Assembly: GCA_907165065.1 (NCBI GenBank)
Contig: OU015525.1
Location: 577,754-641,753, forward strand
Origin: Caprimulgus europaeus
Taxonomy: Eukaryota > Chordata > Aves > Caprimulgiformes > Caprimulgidae
Direction of reading: 5' to 3'
Length of the DNA stretch: 64,000 bases
Positions 1-9,288 of this stretch are shown piece by piece. Position numbers and translations under genes: made by a program. How positions within the stretch are numbered: position 1 is the first letter of the stretch; the number at the start of each line of letters is the position of its first letter. The notes under the pieces are model-generated. The model did no database searches, was not told where the DNA came from, and worked only from the letters and a program-made list of their open reading frames with translations.

Positions 1-460
1 CTCACCGGGGTCACACCGGGCACCGGGGCTGTGTCACCTCACCGGGGTCACACCGGCTCACAGTGGCTGTGCCGTCTCACCGGGCCCTGTGCTGGGGTGC
101 GGGTGCAGGGGTGCCAGTGCCGGTGCCGGTGCCAGTGCTGGGGTGCGGGTGCCAGTGCCAGGGTGCCGGTGCCAGGTTCGGGGCACGGGGTCAGTTCATA
201 CCACGAGACCCCTGCGCCGGTGCCAGGGCCGGGTGACGCCGGGTGACACCGGACGTGGCCACGTGGCCGGATTGTTCCGGTGCCCAGCGGCGGCACGAAG
301 CCGGATAAAGGCGCATTGTGCCGGCGGCACCGGGGCCGGGCCGGGCCGTGCCGTGCCGTGCCAGGGGGCCCAGGGGAAGGTGCCCAGGTTGGAGTAGCCA
401 CGTGGCACCGGCACCCCACCGGCACCCCAGTCCCTGTGGCCACCCCGGTGCTGCCCACCC
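1..460. other. GC-rich 5' edge with short degenerate tandem repeats
   Basis: Positions 1-60 repeat a motif around CTCACCGGGGTCACACCGG. Positions 90-180 are short GGTGCCAGTGCC-type repeats. Overlapping open frames occur on both strands but have no conserved or domain-like content. I see no gene here. Confidence 0.6.
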
Positions 461-540
461 GGTACCCCGGGGGGAGATGGGGTGATGAGAGGAGCCCCCC
501 GGTACCCTGGGGGGAGATGGGGTGATGCCAGGAGCCCCCC
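461..540. repeat. Two-copy 40-bp tandem repeat
   Basis: The block starting at GGTACC at 461 is repeated with few changes at 501, and GGTACC occurs again at 541, so the period is exactly 40 bp. Confidence 0.8.
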
Positions 541-790
541 GGTACCGGTGAGACCCTGTCCCCCCCACACCTGCAACCGGAGCCGGGGGTGGCCCCCGCC
601 CGCGGCCCCCTAAGCCGGGGACAAAGGGACATTGAGCCACCGGGCACAAAGGGCCCTTGTGTGGGGTGGGGGTGGGGTGGGCAGGGACTGGGGGGGCTCT
701 GAGGGGGGGGAGCCCTGGGAAGGGGGGGGCTGCCCATGGGGGGGCTGCCCGGCCTCGGCCCCAGAGCCAGGTGAGGGTCCTGGTACTGCC
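541..790. other. GC-rich spacer, no gene seen
   Basis: C/G homopolymer-rich sequence between the 40-bp duplication and the CCCAGTA minisatellite. I see no splice-bounded coding segment. Confidence 0.5.
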
Positions 791-794
791 AGCA

Positions 795-1830
795 TGGCCA
801 GTGCCCCCAGTACAGGGTGCCCAGTACCCCCAGTACTCCCAGTACAGAGCACCCAGTACCCCAGCTTATCCAGTACACCCAGTATAGGGTGCCCAGTACC
901 CCCACTGTGCCCAGTACCCCCAGTATGGGCTGTCCAGTACTCCCAGTACAGAGCACCCAGTACCCCAGCATATCCAGTGCACCCAGTATAGGGTGCCCAG
1001 TACTCCCAGTACAGGGTGCCCAGTATTCCCACTGTGCCCAGTACCCCCAGTACGGGCTGTCCAGTACACCTAGTACTCCCAGTACAGAGCACCCAGTACC
1101 CCAGCATATCCAGTGCACCCAGTATAGGGTGGCCAGTACCCCCACTGCTCCCAGTACCCCCAGTACAGGCTGTCCAGTACGCCCAGTACTCCCAGTACAG
1201 GGTGCCCAGTACCCCCACTGCGCCCAGTACCCCCAGTACAGGCTGTCCAGTACGCCCAGTACTCCCAGTACAGGGTGCCCAGTACCCCCACTGTGCCCAG
1301 TACCCCCAGTACGGGCTGTCCAGTACGCCCAGTACTCCCAGTACAGGGTGCCCAGTACCCCCACTGTGCCCAGTACTCCCAGTATGCCCAGTACCCTGAC
1401 AACTGTACCCAGTACGTAACCCCAGTACAGGGTCCCAGTACCCCCACAGCCATTCCAGGACCCCCACTGTGCCCAGTACACCCAGTACAGGGTGCCCAGT
1501 ACCCTCATAGCTGTGCCCAGTACCCCCAGAACAGGGTGCCCAGTACCCCCACTGTGCCCAGTACCCTCATAGCCGTGCCCAGGACCCCCAGTATGGGGTG
1601 CCCAGTAGCCCCAGTACAACCTGCCCAGCACCCCCAGTGCCTCCAGTATGGGATGCCCAGTGCCCCCACAGCTGTGCTCAGTACCCCCAGTATGGGGTAC
1701 CCAGCACCCCTAGTACCCCCAGTACCCCAAGTATGGGGTGCCCAGTACCCCCAGTTCCCTCAGTACCCCCAGTACCCCCAGTGCCCCCAGTACTGGGTGC
1801 CCAGTACCCCCATGGCTGTGCCCAGTGGTG
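795..1830. repeat. CCCAGTA minisatellite with a 73-bp higher-order unit
   Basis: About 1 kb of roughly 10-bp monomers built on CCCAGTACCC or CCCAGTACTC. In the centre they form a larger unit: the marker CTGTCCAGTAC recurs with starts 73 bp apart (around 1171, 1244 and 1317). Long open frames run through it on both strands (Gln-Tyr-Pro-rich on plus, Gly-Tyr-Trp-rich on minus). They follow from a repeat that lacks stops and are not evidence of coding. Confidence 0.9.
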
Positions 1831-2090
1831 CTGGGGGTCTCGGCCGGGGATCCGGTTTTGGGGTCCCCAGAGCTCTGCTGGGGACCAGCCACGTGCCCGG
1901 GGTCCCCAACATGGTGCGGGGGGTCCGGGACCGGTGACAGGCCCGGGGGTCCCCACGGTGAGGGTGGGGGGTGCGGGGAGGGTCCCGGCCATGGCCCTGG
2001 GGCCGGAGGTCCCCAACGTGGTCCGGGGGGTCCGGGCCCGGAGGGTCCCGCAGTGATGGGGGCTCCCAGCACGGCTTGGGCCAGGCGGTG
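1831..2090. other. GC-rich spacer, no gene seen
   Basis: Contains repeated GGTCCCCAA and GGGGGTCCGGG-like words, probably degenerate tandem sequence. No supportable coding segment. Confidence 0.5.
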
Positions 2091-2562
2091 CCGGTACCGG
2101 TGCCGGTACAAGAGCTGCAGTGCCGGTGCCGGTACCCGGTACCGGTACCCAAAGCCCCGCAGTGCCGGTTCCCGGTGCCGCTACTGAAGCCCCGCAGTGC
2201 CGGTACCGATACCCGGTACCTGGTGCCAATGCCGGAGGCCCCGCAGTGCCGGTACCGGCGTTTCCGCAGTGCTGGTCCCCGGTACCGGTACCCAAAGCCC
2301 CGCAGTGCCGGTTCCCGGTGCCGGTACCCGAAGCCCCGCAGTGGCGGTTCCCGGTGCCGGTACCCAAGCCCCGCAGTGCCAGTTCCGGGTGCCGGTACCC
2401 AAAGCCCCGCAGTGCCGGTGCCCGGTGCCGGTACCGGTACCCAAAGCCCCGCAGTGCCGGTTCCCGGTGCCGGTACCGGTACCCAAAGCCCCGCAGTGCC
2501 GGTTCCCGGTGCCGGTATCGAAGCCCCGCAGTGCCGGTGCCCGGTGCCGGTGCCCGGTGCCG
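2090..2562. repeat. CCCCGCAGTGCCGG minisatellite abutting a promoter
   Basis: About a dozen copies of CCCCGCAGTGCCGG are separated by variable numbers of GGTACC and GGTGCC blocks, with units of about 35-55 bp. The array ends immediately before the inverted CCAAT box of the downstream gene. Confidence 0.9.
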
Positions 2563-2570
2563 GTGCGGCG

Positions 2571-2575
2571 ATTGG
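2571..2575 (+). promoter_or_regulatory. Inverted CCAAT box (ATTGG)
   Basis: ATTGG lies about 45 bp upstream of a TATA-like element and 107 bp upstream of the predicted start codon. This is a plausible NF-Y-type site, inferred from motif and position only. Confidence 0.5.
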
Positions 2576-2615
2576 CTGGCCCGGTGCCCGCTGGCTCCTC
2601 CCCAGCCCCCTGCGG

Positions 2616-2622
2616 CTATAAC
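2616..2622 (+). promoter_or_regulatory. TATA-like element (CTATAAC)
   Basis: An AT-rich word isolated in GC-rich sequence, 56 bp upstream of the ATG at 2678. It would place transcription start near 2645-2650 and give a 5' UTR of about 30 nt. Confidence 0.5.
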
Positions 2623-2677
2623 GGCCCCGGGCGGCACCGGACCCGCTCCCGCAGCGCCACGAACCGCAGCCGCCGGG

Positions 2678-2694
2678 ATGGCCCAGCCCCGCCG
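2678..2694 (+). CDS. Secreted protein exon 1 (start codon, n-region)
   Basis: Encodes MAQPR plus two bases of the next codon. The ATG sits in CGCCGGGATGG, close to a Kozak consensus, and the donor is GTGAGA. The basic n-region of the signal peptide is encoded here. Confidence 0.7.
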
Positions 2695-5600
2695 GTGAGA
2701 CCCGCACCGGGACCCCCGGGACCCCCGACACGGGGCCAAACCGGGGCACCGGCACCCGACAGGGCCCGCGGTGGGGGGGTGTCTCACTGGGGGGCACTGG
2801 GGGACATCTCCTGGCAGCACTGGGAGGCACTGGGGTGTACTGGAGGGCACTGGGAGGCACTGGTGGGCACTGGGGAGCATCTCCTGGAAGCACTGGGAGG
2901 CACTGGGATGTACTGGAGGGCACTGGGAGGCACCGGTGGGCACTGGGGAGCATCTCCTGGAAGCACTGGGAGGTACTGGGAGACATCTCCTGACAGAGCT
3001 GAGGTGTACTGGTGGGCACTGGGGGATACTGGGGAGCATCTCCTGGCAGCACTGGATGGTACTGGGGTGCACTGGAGTTAACTGGGGAGGCATCTCTTGG
3101 CAGCCCTGGGGAGTACTGGGGGGTACTGGGGGGCCCGGAGCTGGGGTGACACTGGGTGGGGGGGCACAGGGTCCCATAGGAGGTGGGGAGGGGCCCCCAA
3201 GAGGGGATGGGTGCTTGGGGTGGGGGGTGGGGGGACACTGGGAGCAGTGAGGGGTGCTGTGGGGGGGCTGAGGGGTGCTGGGGGAGGGTCAGGGGTACTC
3301 TGGGGGGGTCAGGGGTCCCCACACCCCGTGTCCCCCCCCCAGGGCCCCGGCGTTGGCTGTCACCCTCCTCCTGGTCCTGGCCACTGTCACGGCTGATGGT
3401 ACGTGGGGTTGGGGGGCTGTGGGGAGGGGGGCTGGGGGCACCCTGTGTGCCCAGGACAGGGGGTCCCGCTGTGTGTCACCCCCTGGCTGTCAGGGACCCC
3501 CCCCCCACCCCGATCCCCTGGGGGAGGGGGTAACAGTGTCCCCTGTCCCCTCTCTGTCCCCCGTGTCCCCACAGAGCCCACGACCACCCTGGATGTCGCC
3601 CTTTCAGCAGAAGGACAGACGCCAGGTAGGGTGACCCCCCCCCCCATCGCTCCCTGCCTCAGTTTCCCTCCCAGGAGGGGGCTGGGGGAGTGAGGGGGGG
3701 TCCTGGGGTTCACGTCCCCCCCCCTCTGTTCCCTCTTCCAGACCCCGGCAGCCCGGCCAAGCTGGAGGCGTCGGGAGAGAGTGAGACCCGGGGGGGTGGC
3801 ACCGTGCCGGGGGCCCCCGGAGGGCGAGTGGTGGCCGGACACGCCCCCCTCTCCCCCCTCCCCCCCCCCCCCATGGCTGGGGTCACGATTTGGGGTTGGG
3901 ACCCGGGGGTCTCTGCCCCCCCCAACTCCCCCTGACCCCCCTCTCCTCCCCCAGGTGATCTCACCACGGCAGCCCAGAGCCTGGGCAAAGGTAGGGCTGG
4001 GGGTGGGCGTGGGGTGGCACCAGGCTGTGCCATGGGGACCCCCACCCTGCCCAGGTGGGACAGACCCTGCCTTGTGCCCAGGGACACCCCCCCCCCCCCC
4101 CCAACATGGGCACAGACCCCTCACCTTGTGCCCAGGGACCCCCCCCCCCAACATGGGCACAGACCCCCACATGGTGCCCAGGAACCCCCCCAACATGAGC
4201 ATAGACCCCACAAGGTGCCTAGGACCCCCCAGCATGGGCAGGGACCCCCCAACATGGGCAGGGACGCCTCACCTTGTGCCCAGGGACCCCCAATGTGAGC
4301 ACAGACCCCCACCTTATGCCCAGGGACCCCCAACGTGAGCACAGACCCCCACCTTTTACCCAGGAACCCCCCAATATGAGCAGAGACCCCCCAACATGGG
4401 CACATACCCCCTTCCCTGTGCCCAGGGACCCCCAACACGGGCACAGACCCCCCCTTCTGCGTAGGGACCCCCCCAAACATGGGCACAGTCCCCTGCCCGC
4501 TGTGTGCAGACCCCTCCCCACACTGTGTCGCCCCATTCCCTGGGCACTGGGACCCCCTGGCACCCCCATGCCCAGGCCAGGCACCCCCAGCCCAGCTGTG
4601 CCCCCCCTTTCCCGCAGGTCTGACCCCCGTCAGTTTCGGGGGGCCCCTGGACGACTCCACGCAGGAATCCCTGGGCAGCGACTCCTCCAGCCTCGACGCC
4701 CCCAGCAGCGACTCCTCCAGCGCCGACGCCCTCGCCGGGGAGGCTCGGGGTGGTGGGTGCCAACACCTGGGGGGGGCGGGGGTCCCAACACACTCCAGGG
4801 GGTCCCAACTCCCACCCTGTTGGGTGCTGACCCCCCCCAAATCTCTGCCCTCCCGCAGGTCCCATCGTGGATGTCCCAACCCAGTCCAACGAGTCGGAGG
4901 AGGGTGAGACCCCAGGGGGGCTGTGTCGTGTGTCCCCCCCACCCAGTGCTGAGCACCCCACCCTGGGGACCCCAGCACCCAGCCCGGGGGGGAGAACTGG
5001 GGTGCCCAGTGCTCCAGCACCCAGCCCAGAGAGGAACCGGGGTGCCCGGTGCTTCAGCACCCAGCCCAGAGAGGAACTGGGGTGCCCGGTGCTTCAGCAC
5101 CCAGCCCGGGGGGGGAACTGGGGTGCCCAGTGCTCCTGCACCCAGCCCGGGGGGGGAACTGGGGTGCCCAGTGCTCCAGCACCCAGCCCGGGGGGGAGAA
5201 TTGGGGTGCCCGGTGCTCCAGCACCCAGCCCGGGGTGGGAACTGGGGTGCCCGGTGCTGGGGACATGGGGCCACCCTGACCCTCACGAGGGGGAGATTGT
5301 CCTGGTCCCCTGCGGGTTGTTGGAGTCCCGGGGGTGCCCCAATACCCAGGGTGGGTGTCACGGGGGGGTGGGGGGCTGTGCCAGTGTCTCCCCCAGCCCC
5401 AACATCTCCACTTGCCCCCAGGAGTGGAGCACGACGTGGACTCGGAGGAGGCTCTGGCGTCCCAAGGTGGCTGTGGGGCTGGGGGTGACACAGGGTGGGG
5501 TGTGGGGACACTGTGGGGCTGGGGGTGACACAGGGTGGGGTGTGGGGACACTGTGGGGCTATGGGGGTGACACAGGGTGGGGTGTGGGGACACTGTGGGG

Positions 5601-6158
5601 CTGGGGGTGACACAGGGTGGGGTGTGGGGACACTGTGGGGCTATGGGGGTGACACAGGGTGGGGTGTGGGGACACTGTGGGGCTGGGGGTGACACAGGGT
5701 GGGGTGTGGGGACACTGTGGGGCCGTGGGGGTGACACAGGGTGGGGTGTGGGGACGCTGTGGGGCTATGGGGGTGACACAGGGTGGGGTGTGGGGACACT
5801 GTGGGGCTGGGGGTGACACGGGGTGGGATGTGGGGACACTGTGGGGCTGGGGGGGTGACACAGGGTGGGGTGTGGGGACACTGTGGGGCTGGGGGGGTGA
5901 CACAGGGTGGGATGGTGGGGACACTGTGGGGCTGGGGGTGACACGGGGTGGGATATGGGGACACTGTGGGGCTGGGGGGGTGACACAGGGTGGGATGTGG
6001 GGACGCTGTGGGGCTGGGGGTGACACGGGGTGGGATGTGGGGACACTGTGGGGCTGGGGGGGTGACACAGGGTGGGATGTGGGGACGCTGTGGGGCTGTG
6101 GGGGTGACATGGGGACAAGCCGCGGGGTGACACAGCTTCTCCCTCCCCAGGGATCTGA
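2678..6158 (+). CDS. Unrecognised small secreted acidic Ser/Asp-rich protein, 9 exons
   Basis: I assembled nine exons: 2678-2694, 3343-3398, 3575-3625, 3742-3780, 3955-3990, 4618-4749, 4859-4903, 5422-5466 and 6151-6158. All introns are GT-AG. The CDS is 429 nt (142 aa plus stop). Intron 1 is phase 2 and all later introns are phase 1, so the six exons from the third to the eighth each have a length divisible by three. The N-terminus is a clear signal peptide (MAQPRR, then a Leu/Val/Ala core ending near TVTA). The mature chain has no Cys, Trp or Tyr and only one Phe. It is rich in Asp, Glu and Ser, has one N-glycosylation sequon (NES), five S-x-E motifs and a tandem SDSSS(L/A)DA pair, and no second membrane segment. 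Known for such sequences: S-x-E is the Golgi casein kinase (FAM20C) consensus. Inferred: an extracellular disordered phosphoprotein. I do not recognise an orthologue. It has a Kozak-like start and a matching poly(A) signal, and converges on HSF1. Confidence 0.75.
3343..3398 (+). CDS. Secreted protein exon 2 (signal-peptide core)
   Basis: Follows a C-rich tract ending in AG. It completes the second Arg and encodes APALAVTLLLVLATVTAD, the hydrophobic core and likely cleavage region (after TVTA). The donor is GTACGT. Confidence 0.75.
3575..3625 (+). CDS. Secreted protein exon 3
   Basis: A 51-bp phase 1-1 exon between CCCCACAG and GTAGGG. It encodes a Thr-rich stretch (EPTTTLDVALSAEG) with one S-x-E motif. 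Confidence 0.7.
3742..3780 (+). CDS. Secreted protein exon 4
   Basis: A 39-bp phase 1-1 exon between CTCTTCCAG and GTGAGA, encoding DPGSPAKLEASGE. Confidence 0.7.
3955..3990 (+). CDS. Secreted protein exon 5
   Basis: A 36-bp phase 1-1 exon between CCTCCCCCAG and GTAGGG, encoding SDLTTAAQSLGK. Confidence 0.7.
4083..4480. repeat. 40-bp minisatellite in intron 5
   Basis: Repeats of CCCAGGGACCCCCAACATGG followed by GCACAGACCCCCACCTT-like sequence. CAGG(G/A)ACCCC starts at 4281, 4321 and 4361, giving a period of exactly 40 bp. Copies further left are more degenerate. Confidence 0.9.
4618..4749 (+). CDS. Secreted protein exon 6 (Ser/Asp repeat)
   Basis: The largest exon, 132 bp, phase 1-1. It encodes the Ser/Asp-rich core, including SDSSSLDAP then SDSSSADAL, an internal tandem duplication visible in the DNA as repeated GCGACTCCTCCAGC. 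The acceptor is TTTCCCGCAG and the donor GTGGTG. Confidence 0.75.
4859..4903 (+). CDS. Secreted protein exon 7
   Basis: A 45-bp phase 1-1 exon between CTCCCGCAG and GTGAGA, encoding GPIVDVPTQSNESEE. It carries the only NxS sequon and two S-x-E motifs. Confidence 0.7.
4960..5265. repeat. 41-bp minisatellite in intron 7
   Basis: About seven copies of CAGCACCCAGCCCGG then GGAACTGGGGTGCCC(A/G)GTGCT. CCAGCCCGG starts near 5101, 5142 and 5183, a 41-bp period. Confidence 0.9.
5422..5466 (+). CDS. Secreted protein exon 8
   Basis: A 45-bp phase 1-1 exon between CTTGCCCCCAG and GTGGCT, encoding GVEHDVDSEEALASQ. The donor lies at the edge of the intron 8 minisatellite. Confidence 0.65.
5470..6115. repeat. 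40-43-bp G-rich minisatellite in intron 8
   Basis: About 16 copies of CTGTGGGGCTGGGGGTGACA then CAGGGTGGGGTGTGGGGACA, with a 40-bp period at the left end (5471, 5511, 5551). Single-base and ATGG insertions lengthen later units. The array fills almost the whole intron and is G-rich on the coding strand. Confidence 0.95.
6151..6158 (+). CDS. Secreted protein exon 9 (stop)
   Basis: After CCCTCCCCAG the frame reads the last Gly, then Ile (ATC), then TGA at 6156-6158. The rest of this exon is 3' UTR up to the poly(A) signal at 6496. Confidence 0.65.
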
Positions 6159-6495
6159 GATGGCCGAGCCCCCACGGAGACCCCCCCCGCGATGCCGCCC
6201 TCCCCCCAGCTTTCCTGCTGTGTCCCCCTCTCCTTCCCACCCCACGTCCCCCCGTGTCCTCCCCGCACCGCCCCTGCGCCCCACGGCAGGGTGACCCCCA
6301 CCCCACCACGGCTCCCCTCAGCCCCCCCACTGCCCCCGAGGGTCGCTTGCGGGGCCGGGGGAGCGGGGGGGGGGGGGGGAGGGGGTGGGCAGGAGCCGTG
6401 GAGGTGGCCGGACCCCTCCGCGTGCCCCTGGGGTGGGGGCTGTGAGCAGAGCAGCCCCCCCGCACCCCTCCACACCCCCCCCCCCCCCCCCCCCC

Positions 6496-6501
6496 AATAA
6501 A
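6496..6501 (+). terminator. Polyadenylation signal AATAAA of the secreted-protein gene
   Basis: AATAAA follows a long C run and lies 338 bp after the TGA. Cleavage would fall at about 6515-6525. Confidence 0.75.
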
Positions 6502-6524
6502 GGTCCCTGCCAACAGCAGCGCTC

Positions 6525-8287
6525 GTTACCGGCTCTACTGAGGGTGGGACACCCCCTCCCTGCGACCCCCCACCCCGCCGCTAATCCCGGGGTTCCCCGG
6601 TGGAGACGCCGGTTCCCGCCGGTGTCACCCCCCCCCCCCCCCCCGCTCACTCCGGGTGCCAAAAATTCCAAAAACCCCACTGATTTATTTTTTTTCCCCC
6701 CAAATTTGACCAATTAAAGCCAATTAAACACCCCGGTCCCGACTCCTCCGCGTTTGCCGCGCGGTGATGACCGGTACCGGGGACCGAGCCCCCCCCCACC
6801 CCGCGGGTGCCGGTGACCGTGGCTGGGGTTGAGCTCAGCCCGGCTCTCGGGACGTCCCTCCCGGTCCCCCGGGGTTGTGTCCCACCAGCCCGTGTCCCCT
6901 CCCCGGTCACCCCCGAGCCCCTCCCTGGGCGGGACGTGTCACCCTCACCTGGGACACAAAAGGCCACAAAAGCTTTGTAATGACTGTGATGACGTCACCG
7001 GTGTCCCTGTCCCACCCGTGCCAGCCCCTGACGGTGGCTCCCGGTCCCACGCGTGGCCAAACTTCGGCTCCATCCCCCGGGATTTTCTCTGACCGTTCCC
7101 CAACATTTACAGAGCGGGATCTGGGGAGGGGGTGACCCCCAACATCAGGGGGGTGGGACCCCCAAGAAGCTCCTCTGAGCTGAACTGGGGGCTCCCCACT
7201 GGGGCCTGATCCTGGCACTGGGAAAGTGCCACCGTCCTGGTCACGGTGCTGGGAATCACTGGAGGGATTCCGTGGGGTTCAGGTGGTGGGAATCACCTGA
7301 AGGACTCCATTCTGGGGTCCCAGGGGGGGATTGAGCAGCCCAGTGGGGTCCTTCCACCAACAGGACCCCCCCAGCCCCATTCCCATGTCACAGCCCCTCT
7401 ATGGGACCCTCTCCTGGCCGGTGACTCCGGGGCTGAGCCCAGTTCATTGCGGTGGCCCCTGCAGCACTTGGGGGACCCCAAACCCTGGGGCTGTGGAGGG
7501 GCTGCTGCCCCCAGCCACCCCCTGTGTGGTGCAGCTGTGGTGGCATCACCATGACCCCCCCATCCCGAGGAGAGCAGGGTGATGGAGGGAAGAGCTTTAC
7601 CCCAGATGCTGTCCCCAGCTGTGGTGGCACCACCAGGACCTGGCCAAAGGCTTCCTGCCCCTCTGCCACCATTGTCACCATCTCCCACTCCAGCCCACTG
7701 CCAGCTCCAGGTGCTGGCACCCACCGATGCCACCAGTGGCACTGAGGGACCCCAACCCAGGTACAAGATGGGGGAACCCCCCCAAACCACCAAGCGTTGT
7801 GTGAAGCACCCACGAGTCCTGCTGAGTCGTGACCACGCTGCTCCCCACCGTGTCCCACCACTGCAGTGACTCCAGGGCCCCCTGGAGCTGGTCCCACTGC
7901 AGTGACACTCGGGAAATGCCCGGTCTGGAGGGAGGGGGGAGCTGTCACCGTCACCCCGGGCATCCTCGGGCTGTGGGGGGTGTCCCTGGGGAGGGCAGGG
8001 ACCCTCCAGAGCCCAAGCTCCTGCCAGAGATGCTGCTGGCATCACAGCACCATAGAACATCATGGAGTCATCACATCGTTTGGGTTGGGAAAGACCCTGA
8101 AGATCCTGTCCCCAAGGTCCCTGTCCCCATGGGCTGGGGTCAGGAGGGGGTTGGGACCATCGACTGGAACAGGGGCTGAGCTGGTGGCACCACAGAGCTG
8201 CAGATCACAGGAGTTTGGGGAAATGAGCACGTGGGTCTCATCTCAAACACCTTCCTCCTCCCCAGCCAGTGATTCCCAGCTCCTGGC
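6525..8287. other. Intergenic GC-rich region, no gene supported
   Basis: Between the two convergent genes. It contains G/C homopolymers, a minus-strand AATAAA (6684-6689) with no coding exon I can attach, a TGACGTCA palindrome at 6990-6997 and a CR1-like scrap at about 8053-8120 (minus). A 256-codon minus-strand open frame (7293-8063) is low-complexity and Trp/Gly/Pro-rich. Confidence 0.5.
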
Positions 8288-8680
8288 CCAGCATCCCAGA
8301 GTGGCCTTGACTGGAAAAGACCTTGAGCTCATCGAGTCCAATCATGAACCCAGCACTGACCAGTCCCCACTGACCCCTGTCCCTCAGCACTGTGTCTACA
8401 CGACTCTTCAATCCCTCCAGGGATGGGGACTCCACCACTGCCCTGGGCAACCCCTTCCAATGCCTCAGAACCCTTTCAGCAAAGAAATTCTTCCTCACAT
8501 CCCATCTCAACTGCCCTGGCCACAACTGGAGCCCATTTCCTCTTGTCCTGTCCCTTGGTCCTTGGTGGAACAGACCCACCCCCACCTCTCTGCACCCTCC
8601 TTGCAGGGGGTTGGACAGAGCCAGGAGGTCTCCCCTCAGCCTCCTTTTCTCCTGCTCTCGCTCTGGAAGATCCAGTGTTG
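8288..8680 (-). mobile_element. CR1 LINE 3' fragment (family A)
   Basis: The reverse complement matches family A copies in this window, from the Ser/Leu-rich 5' part to the tail TTCCAGTCAAGGCCACTCTGGG. Family labels A-E are mine, based on shared sequence. Confidence 0.85.
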
Positions 8681-9288
8681 ACAGAGCAATGTCCATGATG
8701 GGGACAAGTTCTGACTTGTGGTGTGGACAACCTTGGGGAAACAACCAACAAACCAAACCCAGAGGCAGAAGGTGCTGCCCGTGATGGGACACCCCCCTGG
8801 CACAGCCCCCACCTTGTACCCCCACCCTTGACTTTGCACCAGCAAAACACAAAGTCCTTCGACCTCCAGTGAAAACTGAAAACATCGGGACGTTATCAAC
8901 GGCCTTCTCATCCCAAATCCCAGGCTGAAGCCAAACCCCAGAGCTGCTCCAGCTGCTCAGAAGCAAACTGGTGCCCAGTTAAAAACCAGGACACGGGGGA
9001 AAGTCGGAACGGAGCCATCTCAAGCGCTGATGGAGAGGAGGAGCGAGGGGAAAAGTCTGGTGTAAACAGCAGGGAGGGAACGAGGGAGATGGGTGTCCTG
9101 GGGAAACAGAGGGGCTGGCACAAAGGCATCAGCTGCAGGAGCAGGAGGTGTCCCCTGTGCCCAGGGAGAGGTGGCAGTGAACCTGAACACAGCACAGGTC
9201 ACCACTGCCATTCAGAGGAGACCACACCTCTGAGCAGGCCAAGCTGAGCTGGAGAGGGGTTCAGGTGCCCTCTGTCCCCCACCCCATG
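8681..9288. other. Intergenic sequence, nothing recognised
   Basis: Unique-looking sequence between a CR1 fragment and a solo LTR. No splice-bounded open frame or repeat seen. Confidence 0.4.

Noticed and set aside
48..1631. A 527-codon open frame on minus, rich in Gly, Tyr and Trp, and its plus-strand counterparts.
   Set aside because: It lies mostly in the CCCAGTA minisatellite. Several frames are open at once because the repeat lacks stop codons; there is no start context, splice structure or domain.
1678..3322. Two overlapping minus-strand frames of about 500 codons, rich in Pro, Gly and Thr.
   Set aside because: They run through two minisatellites and across the promoter and first exon of the plus-strand gene. 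Repeat translation only.
6684..6689. Minus-strand AATAAA that could end a leftward transcript.
   Set aside because: No coding exon on minus between here and the HSF1 3' end can be attached to it.
6990..6997. A TGACGTCA CRE palindrome.
   Set aside because: About one is expected by chance in 64 kb, and no promoter or gene start is evident nearby.
7293..8063. A 256-codon minus-strand open frame.
   Set aside because: GC-driven, low-complexity composition, competing frames on plus, no promoter or splice context, and it begins inside a CR1 scrap.
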